Assembly: GCF_000003605.2 (NCBI RefSeq)
Contig: NW_003120433.1
Location: 23,416-49,027 of the forward strand
Source: Saccoglossus kowalevskii
Taxonomy: Eukaryota; Hemichordata; Enteropneusta; Harrimaniidae
Direction of reading: 5' to 3'
Length of the DNA: 25,612 nucleotides
Below the pieces are notes generated by a model. It was not told where the DNA came from. It saw only the letters and a program-made list of their open reading frames with translations, and searched no databases. The position numbers and the translations under genes were made by a program. Positions 11,618 through 22,328 of this stretch are shown one piece after another; the first letter of the stretch is position 1, and the number at the start of each line of letters is the position of its first letter.

Positions 11618-14090
11618 TTCAACCTTGACTGAAATTTGTAACAATGTCGGTGTCAAAAGTGTAATTACTTCAATGACAACACATGGTGCAAATATTGTCT
11701 TTTTATACCGTGGTTACCGTTGCCAACAACAAAATAACAAATTATATGCGTCAGGCTGGTTCCTAAAAGATTAACACTTATTCGTCCCAGTGAGCAATGG
11801 AATCCACTAAACCCAAACTGATGCGATGTGTGCTCCGGCGAAACGTATATGTGATGATCAATGCAATAACAAAATCGACTGTCAATACATGGTGTTGAAC
11901 AAAACGAAATGTTAGGGTATGTGCATTAGTGAAAGTGGCCACTTCAACACACTAAAGTCGTTGGCCCACCGGCAAAAATGTGTCACGTTTGCGCTAAATC
12001 ACAAGTAGACATATTTCATCCACTGGTAGACAAAAATACTGTCCATTGTAGTGTCGTTGATGTGTACTATTTCATACGTTCACATGTTATCTGTGGTTGA
12101 AGTTAGCTGTATATTGTAGATATCAGTGAAATATATACTTATAATAGGAATTGTTTTATTTACACACTGTAGACAACCAGCCCTCAGAGCCTAAGTACAA
12201 AAATTATAAATTTACATTGGACAATTTAATTTTTGTTGATGTTATTGTTCTAGCACTCAGGTCAAAGTATAGGTAGTTCCCTCACAGGAATGGCCGCGGC
12301 GTTGCATCAGGTGTTCCTTTGTACCCATCTTAACCCCCCAGGCAGCGGATTATTAAAACACAATTGAGTGCGCATCCACGTTAAGTCTTTTTGATTTGGG
12401 CATTCCATGTCATATCACCAATTGCAATGACGCAAATAAAATCCTCGCCACACCTCACCGACCAATGTCAAAACTCCTGTTACTGAAAAGAGCAACATAG
12501 TCTCGAATCATTGTCAGCACTACTTGGGTCTGTGTTTGAAAACGTCACGCTCGAACGGTTGGCGACAAAGCTTTAAGGTGTGTTGTAGAACATCATAGAA
12601 GCCAACTGCTAGGTTGTAACCGAAACTCGTGTATAGTTTTAGTGTGTGACTATTTCTGTGCACGTATCATATCGCACATACCCAATACAGCACCTAAACA
12701 AACATACAAGATAAAGTGAACGTTATCGTTCAGTCCAAACACCTCGGGCTATAAAGTATCGCGGTCTGCGCACTTGAAATAAACTACACGCACGAACTGA
12801 CAAAATTAACTAAATCCCACCTTTATAGCAAGACTACGCGATATGTCATCAACGTGCGTGTGAAGTTACTTAAAACTAAATTTCTATTGTGGTGGGTAAC
12901 TACCATGGCCTCTGTTAACGCACACACATCCACGATCTGGTTTTATAGCAGAACATAATCTATCATTTAGTTGTACTTATTATTGTCGCTAGCCTTCGGT
13001 CCCAGCATGACAGGTGCATCAACCCTTTGTCCATGTCTTTGTATGTGATTCTCTTAACACCTTAGAAGTCCATAAAACACAATCGTATGTTCAATGTACT
13101 TATGAGACAAGCCAGTCCCGCGATCAATTTGTCATCATACCGGATAAATATGTACGCATAAAACCGTAACTCAAATAACTCACAGAATATAAAATAAGGA
13201 ACTCCGTCCATTCAAATTGAACACGATGGCAACAATCATAACAAGCAACATGAATCGGTGGGTGATACATTTCACATACAGTCAAATGACACTTAACCCG
13301 ACGGTGTTGCGTATCACCCATCGCCTTACTAATCACTCCCGTGGAGTATGCGTGCACGGAATACGAACGCGTACTACCTTTATCTACAGTACATCTGAAT
13401 ACAATCTTCGGTCATACTGATTTATGTACTACCGTCCCATTGATTGACTTTATAGTACATGTATATACATTTTATTAAAGAGGTTCGAACCTACCTGCGG
13501 CACCGGTTTGTTTGATAAAGTATCCAAACAAGACGCTGAAGACAAATTGGATCGTAACTTTTCGGCTAGAAATAGTAAAAGTCGACATTGTCATCCGCCG
13601 CGGCGCATTACGTAGAGGCTCTTCTTCGTCACCGATCAATGTCTTTCGCTTGACTTAATGCGAAAGTTCCAGCCGAAATGCAGTTGACTCTCCTGGGATA
13701 TATCTTGTATAGTCAACGACTGTCCTTCAATCTAATCTTAAGTGTGTTGGACACCCACTCCTTCGGTTCCAGTTTCTCTTATCGATGATGACGTCGTCAC
13801 ACTTAAGAAGTATGGTGGTCCATGATTGGTCAACAACTCTACCAACCGGAATAGTCACGTTGATGGCAGGAGTATCACAATGTATATAATAATATCCGGC
13901 GTATTTTACTATTAATGATAAAATTAGAAACTTGTGACTACACAGTGGATGCCGTGACAAACAATGATATAATGACGTGGAACGTCTGATAATTACTGAT
14001 AACTGATAACGTCATAATTAACTTGAACCCAGCATTTGGGAAAAGTGAATTAATTCGCTGGATTTTCACGGTGTCAACACGACAGCTGTT

Positions 14091-14170
14091 TATATAATAC
14101 ATTATTTTAATAATGTCCTCATTTTATGATCACGACGTGATTGGACATTATATAAAATTATTCATAATTA
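14091..14170. repeat. Imperfect inverted repeat with an inner palindrome (cruciform or MITE-like)
   Basis: TAATGTCC (14111-14118) pairs perfectly with GGACATTA (14143-14150). AT-rich flanks extend the arms imperfectly to about 28 bp each (14091-14118 and 14143-14170). The 24-base centre itself contains the dyad ATCACG-A-CGTGAT at 14129-14141. The nested dyads suggest an extruding hairpin or a miniature element. No target-site duplication was established. Confidence 0.45.
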
Positions 14171-15783
14171 TTTTAAATCTCAATGTCGAAGGAAAGCGAG
14201 AGCAAAAATACACGTGTATGATATTATGAACAAAATATTAAGACAAAATAAAGCGTTGGCATTGCTGTTAATACTCTATATATCCAACAATGATTTGTTC
14301 CATAACGAATAATGTAATGTGTCTGTTCTACATATGTATATGTGACGAAAATAATTAATAACGTATTCCGTAAATTATGACGCTGAAGGAACTCACCCAA
14401 AGGTTAAATTCATGCCACGATCACAGTCATTTTGAATGATTCACAATGGCACAAGTAAACAAGTAACAGATTATATGAGAGGTAAAACCAATAATAATCT
14501 CATAGTTTGATGAACAAATTCGCCGGCCAATCAACGCGGCGGCGGTCTCGTCGATCGATAGTGTATCAGTATAAGGATGTGTACCCGGTCCGAGAACACT
14601 ACATACTATGTTTGATTTATCGGCGTAAGAATAATGTTAGCATATATAGCATAAATTAATGATGTGTTACTACAACAGAGTGATAATTAAATGAAAACAT
14701 AGCTTATCAAAATGTGTATTATTCATATAAGGTACTTCCAACTACTAACTGCTGTCGCCGTGTATTTCGCACTTACCTGTGTGGAATCAGTCACACCACC
14801 GTCAGTAAAATAAGCAGAGAGAGAGACGGCTGTGAATATATGTTTACGTGATGTCAACATTCAGTAGGACTACCCATTCGATAACACTAATACTACACCC
14901 AATTTATTCCTTACCATTAAACTGATTTCTATCGATCGTGTCGTGATTGATTAAATACCCGAGATCAATACATAATTCCAAGATAAAAGATACGCACCAA
15001 TTCGCGCCCAGTAGTAGCTGCCGGCTATGTCCGCGTTGTCATGCAAGTTCGACGGAATAGATGCGCTACTCACCAGCATGCCTTTATTATAAGTTCACGC
15101 AAATAAGCCGATTGTAAATTCAAATTGCATTAATTTTTGATAGTTACCGAGTGACACAAGCTGTGCATTTGTATAGCTAGATTGACAGCACAGTGGCCCG
15201 TAAATAATTACACCCTCCCTGCTGATTGACCTCCGTGCTAAGTGACGCTAACTATACTTCTCACTTTCTAAGATTGGTTTCACTTCTACCAACCATTTCC
15301 TATTATGGGCTATACATTACATCAACAGTTATATATGCAAAATAATAAAAGCAGCATTTATATTCGGAATTATGTGTATCACCCTAATCCGGATTAGCAC
15401 TGCATCGTTATTCTGTTTAAAATACCATTTTAATTATTTTACTAGTAGCTTGTCGTAGATAAGGGGAAAAAAAGTTCGGGAGCCACATTTTATCTCCATT
15501 TTATCATGTTTGTTGTTATGGAAACCCTCTACTATTTTAACAATACACAGTTAGAATAACGGTATAAGCGACGTTTGCATGGTGACCTACTTCGTGTCAG
15601 TTAGTGTGGTTCACTAGTAAACGCCGTATTCATACCATATATTTATTAACTGCTCATCAAAATATTGACCCATTCTCCTGTCATAACTGTCATGTTAACA
15701 ATGTAATAATCGTCTTCATTATAACTACTCCGTGTGCTCTGGATTCGCAAGATCAATGTACATGTATTTGATAGATTGATGGG

Positions 15784-15791
15784 TCACGTGA
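15784..15791. promoter_or_regulatory. E-box octamer TCACGTGA
   Basis: Third perfect TCACGTGA octamer in the window, after 11069 and 11609. No promoter is recognisable beside it. Confidence 0.2.
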
Positions 15792-16979
15792 GTACGAAGA
15801 CTCCTCACAAGCAATTAGCTAATGAGCTTAGGGGATGATTGTGTCTTGGGCTTCCATAATCGATCGTCAAAAGGAAATACGATAAATCCAGACAATATGG
15901 AATAAATCAAAAACTATTTTGTTTGAATCTGATCTTGGAACGCTAAAAAGTCCAATGCATTCTAAAGGAATATTCACATATTACTTATTGATCGTATTCA
16001 ATCAAATCGCGTAGTCGTGTGCAGTTTACCGCAGGCATCCTGCATCTCGGCTTTAGATTCATCTTAACCATTAACAAGCCTCGAATCGGCGCCAACTCCG
16101 CACAATTATATCACGTAGTCAACGTTTTGCCTAGGATAACAGTGTATGAGGATGGCTACCCTGACATGTGTTGGCGTATTTGAATATATTCATGTACTAT
16201 ATACTATAATGACATCTCGTCACAACCGAGAAGATGTAGAGAAATCGTTGTGACACAGGAAAGATGTACAATAGAGGCCGATACTAAGTCGTCGAGGGCG
16301 CTAGACTGTTCAATAAAGTTTGTGGTAAATCAGTGGTAGGAAACACCACGGGACAGGTGGGTGCCGTTAGGACGTGGCGCAAAAGAACATCCCGATGTCC
16401 CGCAGTGTTAGCTACTCATAAACGCAATGCTTTGTTTTAAACAATCACTAACAATCTACAATTGTTTTCAAACAAACAATTTTGACCAAACACGCTTGCG
16501 GTTGCTACCCACATTTATTCTAAAACCTGAGTCTCGTTCTAATTACAAACTACAACGTTTATGACAATAATTTCATTGTATTAAGTTCTAGATTTCGACA
16601 CAAAAACATCAAATATTGCATTTCTATGCAGGCAGCCGGTATATGAAACCATCGAAATTGCTATGCCATTTCCTACGTTAATATAAACAGAATACAATTA
16701 AGTGTAGTGTTGATGAGGTTCATTTTATCGAAAACGTAGAACATGATTTTAACAGAGCTGAAATCTCGCACGTATAACCAACTTTCGTTAAAAATGGCGT
16801 ACAGCCACAAAAATGCACATCACTGGTGACAATAGTCGCTATCTTTTTAAGATGTGTGAAACTGAATATCTTGACCAATCAGATTTGTGTAGTTTGGTTA
16901 AAATCGTCCATCAACGTTGAAAGTGCATTTAATTCTGGGATCAAAGTGTTATTACTGGTCTTCAAACTTATTATACAGA

Positions 16980-17004
16980 GTTACTTTTGACTATAGAGGG
17001 CGCA
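16980..17004 (+). repeat. 25-bp dispersed repeat, copy 1 (ends AGAGGGCGCA)
   Basis: An exact 25-base match to 17306-17330, starting GTTACTTTTGACTATAGAG and ending GGGCGCA. The sequence on either side differs. An exact match of this length is not expected by chance, so both copies probably derive from one dispersed repeat family or are transposon termini. Confidence 0.75.
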
Positions 17005-17216
17005 AATATTCGATAGCTTTGTCTTTGTCAACACATTTTGACAGTCCTGAACCTACGATAACAACGTTATTACTAATAATTCATCTAACTCTAAAATCTC
17101 AAAAATCAGAAGAATTAAATACCTCCTAGCCTAAATAAGGGAGCGTCACCGACTAAGCATGAATGAACAAATATGAACGATGTCTCTGTTACGTTCAGGG
17201 TAATAGTAATAGTAGC

Positions 17217-17222
17217 TTTATT
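17217..17222 (-). terminator. Candidate poly(A) signal (AATAAA) for the KLHL gene
   Basis: TTTATT on the + strand reads AATAAA on the - strand. It is the nearest canonical hexamer I found downstream of the KLHL stop and would give a 3' UTR of about 0.97 kb. It lies between the two 25-bp repeats, so the signal may have been supplied by a repeat. Confidence 0.3.
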
Positions 17223-17305
17223 ACATAACAAAATACGTTATGAAATGTATTGACATTACAATCAACGTATCCACGCATGTCAGGGAAAGATATCGTCACG
17301 TATTT

Positions 17306-17330
17306 GTTACTTTTGACTATAGAGGGCGCA
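17306..17330 (+). repeat. 25-bp dispersed repeat, copy 2
   Basis: Identical to 16980-17004, in the same orientation, with starts 326 bp apart. The shared block ends in AGAGGGCGCA, and related AGATGGCG/AGAGGGCG words recur near 21636, 22652 (other strand) and 22730. Confidence 0.75.
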
Positions 17331-18183
17331 CGTTCAGAGAAAAGCATGACTTCAAAACGCAACATGGACGCTTTTCGAAATGAACTAAATTTAACACTCT
17401 GAATGATATTAAACGTATCATTACAGGAATGTAATTATCTTTTGAAAACTTGTTGAAAACATACGTACATGTTTCTTGTATTGGTGGTATGACAATGTTG
17501 ATCTCCAATCAATCAAAAAACGCATATTAATCGTTAAGTCTATCGCGTAAAAAGAACATTGTCTTATAGTATAAAAATACAGAATGAAAGAAAAAACAAT
17601 TGTGAATTAAATAAACTTATTGGTACTGCATAAAACAAAACATCCGAAAATAGAAAGGTAAATATGAAAATTGGACGGTCGAGTATTCCTGTGACAATCG
17701 GTACTAATGACAGTGACCACGAGTACGTATTGCGATTGTGTTAAAATCACTGCTTCACGGTATTAACATTTTTTTTCGATATATCGGAAAGCTCCGGTGT
17801 TTGGAAGATGGGATCTATGGTGAAGTCACTACACAATATCTTATATGAATATCACTTTCTGTATACAGTGACAATATCAAGCTTCACGTGGTGGTATTGT
17901 CAATTTCAGTCATTATTAAAAGTACTAACTGTTCATCCACAGTGCCAGTTATGGATACACATGCAATCAAATATCCAGATCTGACAAAAGGTCATTCAGT
18001 GTACCACCAAGTTCGTCGTCTGTTGTGGCGTATAGTCTCTATAAAATGGTTCGTTCTTGGCCGTCCACATGAAACAATTGTGAGTTCATGATAATATATT
18101 GTATTGGTCCAGGAGTGGAATAATTTTAGTAAAACACATTCTATATGTTGGGGAATTCATTCTCTTCCAAACAACCGTTTCCT
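17331..18183. other. Downstream flank / probable 3' UTR of the KLHL gene
   Basis: No separate gene is recognised. On the - strand this follows directly from the KLHL stop codon and is open to being 3' UTR as far as the AATAAA at 17217. It contains short open frames under 70 codons and a T8 run near 17770, none gene-like. Confidence 0.45.
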
Positions 18184-20064
18184 TCATAGGTGTTCTAGTC
18201 CTTTTTCCATCAGTACTTTGACCGTTTTATAGTGTTTGTAAGGCAAGAAGCACATGCCATGGTCGGGCGCGTTGATACAGTGTGTATCGCATTGATCACT
18301 GTACCATATATTGTGTGAGAAGTCATAGCGTTGAATATGCAGTTGTCGTTTACTGTTCTTTTCTGTCGATGTCCCCATAATTGATCGGTAGAAGTCATCG
18401 GCTGTCGCGTAGACAGTCCCAGACGACGTGGTGATAGATGTACTTGTTTGCAGGCTAGGTCCAGGAACGTCCTCCACGTGTGATATGGGTGTATCTTCGG
18501 GTTCCGCTTTGCTTGTACAGAAGGAAAGTATCTCTCCGTTGCATGCAACTGCCCCAATCTGAGGGCCCGGGACGGATAAGTCGGCAACTTGGCACCAGTC
18601 ATCGATGTCTGGATCGTATCTCCATACTTCGTTATTGGTCTTCTTCTCCGTGGAGTAGATACCAAGAATATAAATGAACCCATTCAAAGCGACAGCGGGA
18701 CATTCACTGAACAATCTAGGAGCAGGTTTTAATTTTGTCCATGTGCGTGCACGGAGATCGTAGCACTGGTTATAAGCCACACAGCCCTGATTGCCCCCAA
18801 TAATGAAAATCCTCCCATTCAACACAACAATGCCGGAATCGCAACAACCATCTGGTATCCTAGTAACAACTTGCCAGTCACCATGGCTACATTTCGAACT
18901 TTTCATAGTAAGTATATCGGCTGAGGTGGCGCTATTCTCAATGACGTACAATTGTTCATCAATGTTCACCACAGTGCCACCGTAGTGTTCCACGTTTTGG
19001 CGTGTCTTAACCCATCCTTTTTTCGTCCCTTCCACGTACCATATCGAATCCTGTCCGTTGAGAAGGCATGTTCTGTAACCATCTACCAGGGCCACCGATG
19101 ACATATGACCTTCTATCGTGATATCTTTCACCACACCATACGGTATGAGCGTCTTTTTAATCGCGTCGTAGTCGAACAACTCCAGACTGCCCTGTACATT
19201 CCCAGGTGAGCTGAGAATCATAACATTACTGTACCTAGAGTCAGTTGCGTCATGGCCACGAAACGTTTTCGGGGTACATTCTAAAATTTGTTGAGCACGC
19301 TCTACGTTCTTCACGGTGTCGATCTCCGTGAGGAGTCTGTCGATGTACCGTCTCTCTAGTTTAGCAACATTGACAAATCTCAAGAGTCTCGCAACATGCT
19401 TGGTCCTCTCCTCCTTGTTGTACTCGATCCATCTAATTAGTGCGTTGCATAGCAACTCTTCATCTTCTACCACTAGATCGCGATCAGATAAGTACTTGAT
19501 TAGAGCGTCCTTGCTCAACTCCATGAACTCCTCGTTCTTACAAATATCGCAGAAATTATGCAGAATGTAATCAATGGTGACGTTGTTCAAGTTTGTACAG
19601 GTGTACGTATCCGCCAGTTTAAGTATACCGAAGCAGTTGTTCGAGTTTAGTTGAGTCTTCAGGAACGAGCAGCATACCTGGAACAGCGTCTGCATTTGAA
19701 ACATACTAGACGCGTGCAGCAATTGTTGGGCGTTATCTTGATTTATAGTGATGTCAGAGGTGTATATATAATCCAATATTGCCCTGAGAGCGACAGGATC
19801 GACGTCATTTAAAGGTACTTTTGTTGTTTTACATTCCTGCATGCCGCTTGTGAACATGGCTTTGAAGTAAGGGCTTACACAAGACAATACGCTACGATGA
19901 CAAGGGTATTCGTAACCGCTAACAGTCAGGACCAAATCACAGAGATCATTCTGTCGATAAAACTCTAGCAGACCATCCAAAATGCTGTGAGAAATGCTCT
20001 TGTCGTGGAATTCTAAAGCTGTACTATTGCCACTGAACCTTTTTGTACGAGGTATATTATTCAT
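18184..20064 (-). CDS. BTB-BACK-Kelch protein (KLHL family), complete in one exon
   Basis: This 626-residue protein is a probable substrate adaptor for Cullin-3 RING ubiquitin ligases, acting in cytosol or nucleus. Domain order is seen directly. The BTB domain spans about 35-140 (LCDLVL, CHRSVL, SPYFKAMFTSG, LDYIYTS), and BACK about 143-245 (ADTYTCTNL, LSDRDLVVEDEE, RWIEY). A six-blade Kelch propeller spans about 280-605. Blade tryptophans fall at 351, 397, 442, 490 and 587, close to the usual spacing of 45-50. The length is normal for the family. Only the blade near 406-449 keeps the classic GG doublet (IIGG, 421-424); the next has ILGI. The last blade carries a Ser/Thr-rich insertion (about 515-575), and the C-terminal tail is short. 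The start is supported by A at -3 and by a splice acceptor 26 bases upstream. Family certain; orthologue not assigned. Cullin binding is inferred from the fold. Confidence 0.96.
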   Translation of the reverse strand: MNNIPRTKRFSGNSTALEFHDKSISHSILDGLLEFYRQNDLCDLVLTVSGYEYPCHRSVLSCVSPYFKAMFTSGMQECKTTKVPLNDVDPVALRAILDYIYTSDITINQDNAQQLLHASSMFQMQTLFQVCCSFLKTQLNSNNCFGILKLADTYTCTNLNNVTIDYILHNFCDICKNEEFMELSKDALIKYLSDRDLVVEDEELLCNALIRWIEYNKEERTKHVARLLRFVNVAKLERRYIDRLLTEIDTVKNVERAQQILECTPKTFRGHDATDSRYSNVMILSSPGNVQGSLELFDYDAIKKTLIPYGVVKDITIEGHMSSVALVDGYRTCLLNGQDSIWYVEGTKKGWVKTRQNVEHYGGTVVNIDEQLYVIENSATSADILTMKSSKCSHGDWQVVTRIPDGCCDSGIVVLNGRIFIIGGNQGCVAYNQCYDLRARTWTKLKPAPRLFSECPAVALNGFIYILGIYSTEKKTNNEVWRYDPDIDDWCQVADLSVPGPQIGAVACNGEILSFCTSKAEPEDTPISHVEDVPGPSLQTSTSITTSSGTVYATADDFYRSIMGTSTEKNSKRQLHIQRYDFSHNIWYSDQCDTHCINAPDHGMCFLPYKHYKTVKVLMEKGLEHL

Positions 20065-20135
20065 CTTGAAGAAATTATGTAGTTTCTAAACTGTGAACAA
20101 AACATAACAATGAGAAGAGAAAAGATAAGGCAAAT
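20065..20135 (-). other. Splice acceptor and short 5' UTR before the KLHL start
   Basis: Read on the - strand, a long pyrimidine-rich tract (including TTATCTTTTCTCTTCTCATT) leads to TTTTGTTCACAG, whose AG is at 20092-20091. The exon would begin at 20090, leaving 26 bases of 5' UTR before the ATG at 20064. This is a textbook acceptor, so the KLHL gene should have at least one upstream non-coding or short exon, with the 49-bp minisatellite probably inside the intron. Confidence 0.75.
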
Positions 20136-20257
20136 GTAACAAAATGATGGTGTCTGGTTGGTTACTGTCCACCAAGTCACCGTAGAATTCTTTATAATAT
20201 TATCTGGGTATTATGTTCACGAAAAACAAAACGTTGGTAAATGTAATTTCATGAGTA

Positions 20258-21040
20258 TCAGCTATTCACTGAAAAATAACTATGTGCACACAATTGTGTC
20301 ATTTTATCAGCTATTCACTGAAAAATAACTATGTGCACACAATTGTGTCATTTTATCAGCTATTCACTGAAAAATAACTATGTGCACACAATTGTGTCAT
20401 TTTATCAGCTATTCACTGAAAAATAACTATGTGCACAGAATTGTGTCATTTTATCAGCTATTCACTGAAAAATAACTATGTGCACACAATTGTGTCATTT
20501 TATCAGCTATTCACTGAAAAATAACTATGTGCACACAATTGTGTCATTTTATCAGCTATTCACTGAAAAATAACTATGTGCACACAATTGTGTCATTTTA
20601 TCAGCTATTCACTGAAAAATAACTATGTGCACACAATTGTGTCATTTTATCAGCTATTCACTGAAAAATAACTATGTGCACACAATTGTGTCATTTTATC
20701 AGCTATTCACTGAAAAATAACTATGTGCACACAATTGTGTCATTTTATCAGCTATTCACTGAAAAATAACTATGTGCACACAATTGTGTCATTTTATCAG
20801 CTATTCACTGAAAAATAACTATGTGCACACAATTGTGTCATTTTATCAGCTATTCACTGAAAAATAACTATGTGCACACAATTGTGTCATTTTATCAGCT
20901 ATTCACTGAAAAATAACTATGTGCACACAATTGTGTCATTTTATCAGCTATTCACTGAAAAATAACTATGTGCACACAATTGTGTCATTTTATCAGCTAT
21001 TCACTGAAAAATAACTATGTGCACACAATTGTGTCATTTT
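20258..21040. repeat. 49-bp minisatellite, 16 nearly identical copies
   Basis: The unit starts TCAGCTATTCACTGAAAAAT and ends GTGTCATTTTA. It repeats at exactly 49-bp steps from 20258 and stops one base short of 16 full units. By eye the only difference is in copy 4, where a C becomes G at 20438. Each unit holds the 12-bp palindrome ACACAATTGTGT and the overlapping dyad TGTGCACA, plus a TCAG/CTGA pair. Such uniformity means very recent amplification or homogenisation. It lies about 170 bp upstream of the KLHL acceptor, probably in the first intron or the promoter. Confidence 0.98.
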
Positions 21041-22130
21041 CGCCAAATAACCCCAATAATGATACAATACAATATTTTCTGTGATTGATTGTGTTGTAGT
21101 TAATAAACAACTCGCTTGGCGGTGGAACTTGGGGTGTTATCGAGTGTAAATCCGGACTCTATAAGTTACATAGAACTTTACAGACTATATTATGAATATG
21201 AACAGTTATAGAAAGTGGGTGATTACCATATTTTCAATTTAGCTGTTTCGATTATAAGGAGCAACTTCCGTGTTTTATTATTTTAAATACTTCGCACAAG
21301 GAAGTTTTAGAGCCATTAAAAGAACGCAAATTACAGTACTAGTATACGATGACTTCGTGTTGTGGTCACGTGTTTCCGCTTGTACGCGTTTTAATTTAGT
21401 TTTTTATCTACACGTATGCCATTCAGCGTTCGGACAATTTACAGTATACATATACGTGTATGGCCTTAGCCGGTGGGAAGGTTGGAATTGCGCAATGTTT
21501 GATGTAAATATATGGTCACATGACCGTAGTCGATGGTACAGAAAATTCACAGTGTTAATAATTTACGCGGACTTAAATTTGGCTACACCCAATATCCTCC
21601 GCCAGTTATACGAAAGACGGCTTTCATTTATCGTAGATGGCGCTGTTGATGACAAAGGTTATGCAAATAACGGTCGGTTTTGTCAAAGACAATCTTTCTA
21701 ATGTCTTTGGTTTTGTATAACATAAATGATATAAATGAACTTATTACATTTCAATTAATAAATGGTATAAATATCTCACAGGAAGGAAACATAAAAACTC
21801 CCCTCCGCATACTACACTAGTTCAATTTCACCACTCTGCAGATAACGCCGGTTTTCGATATCATGATCTCACCTATACTACCAGGAACATAGCTTATCGC
21901 ATAAAAACGTGTTAAGCGTAAGTATGGTATGTTAATATGGCGGGTACGTAGAAATGTACATGAACACATGATATGAGGTTCTGGCGTCATTCCCTCAAAC
22001 TGCGTGGATTGGACGTAGACTGACTTCCGTAGCACAAAGGTATACCGGAACCGCTTTCATGTTAACCTGTTCAACAATATGGTCTGAGCATAGCGGATAC
22101 ACTACGTGTAATACACATTACTCTACTTAC
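21041..22130. other. Non-coding stretch between minisatellite and candidate exon
   Basis: There is a 143-codon + strand open frame at 21270-21701. Its product is rich in Tyr, Phe, Trp and Cys with no domain, no splice logic and no homology I recognise, so I treat it as chance. An AGATGGCGCTG word lies near 21636. If the - strand exon at 22131 is spliced to the KLHL exon, this stretch is intron. Confidence 0.5.
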
Positions 22131-22328
22131 CCCGTCCGCATTCACACCCCGTCGATCGTTCTCTGATCGTAACCGTCTGTAAAGCTGTGGTGTGGGTGAA
22201 TGCCGTGCTAGGCTAGTATCGATAACTACGTCACCAGTTTCATATACATATACATCCTGGTACTCTACGCCAGTTTTATTCTCGAGTCGTTGACCTTCGG
22301 CTGAGTCCAGTCCCATAAAAGCAAACAT
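22131..22328 (-). CDS. Candidate coding exon ending in a GTAAGT donor, product unknown
   Basis: On the - strand an ATG at 22328 opens exactly 66 codons that end at a near-consensus donor (GACGGG then GTAAGT, GT at 22130-22129), in phase 0. The peptide is hydrophilic and rich in Asp, Glu, Arg and Asn (for example VYETGDVVIDTSL and PTPQLYRRLRSEN). It looks protein-like, unlike other small frames here, but I do not recognise a family. The frame stays open upstream to a TAG at 22361-22359. The exon might instead begin at an acceptor ending TCAG at 22301, making it internal. TTATATAG near 22360-22367 and a CRE at 22443 lie upstream. It may be the first exon of the KLHL transcript, an exon of another - strand gene, or chance. 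Confidence 0.4.

Larger units (their letters stand above)
8411..16979. other. Long gene desert of about 8.5 kb
   Basis: No open frame in this stretch exceeds about 80 codons, and none resembles a known protein domain. The sequence is AT-rich with CpG present throughout. It contains palindromes, hairpins and E-box-like motifs (listed separately) and a TA microsatellite at 11351-11363. I saw no tRNA, rRNA or LTR structure. It may be intergenic DNA or a long intron. Confidence 0.6.

Noticed and set aside
13481-13492. AGGTTCGAACCT, resembling a tRNA B box
   Set aside because: It is a plain 12-bp palindrome. I could not form a T-arm, anticodon arm or A box around it, so no tRNA is called.
13727-13960. 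77-codon - strand frame with a hydrophobic N-terminal stretch
   Set aside because: The start looks vaguely like a signal peptide, but there is no cleavage motif, family resemblance or splice structure I can support.
18210-18683. 157-codon frame on the - strand inside the KLHL gene
   Set aside because: It is an alternative frame of the KLHL coding sequence, which shows clear Kelch motifs in the main frame. No evidence of dual coding.
21270-21701. 143-codon open frame on the + strand
   Set aside because: It is long for this window, but its product is rich in aromatic residues and Cys, has no domain I recognise and no supporting splice or promoter structure. Probably chance.
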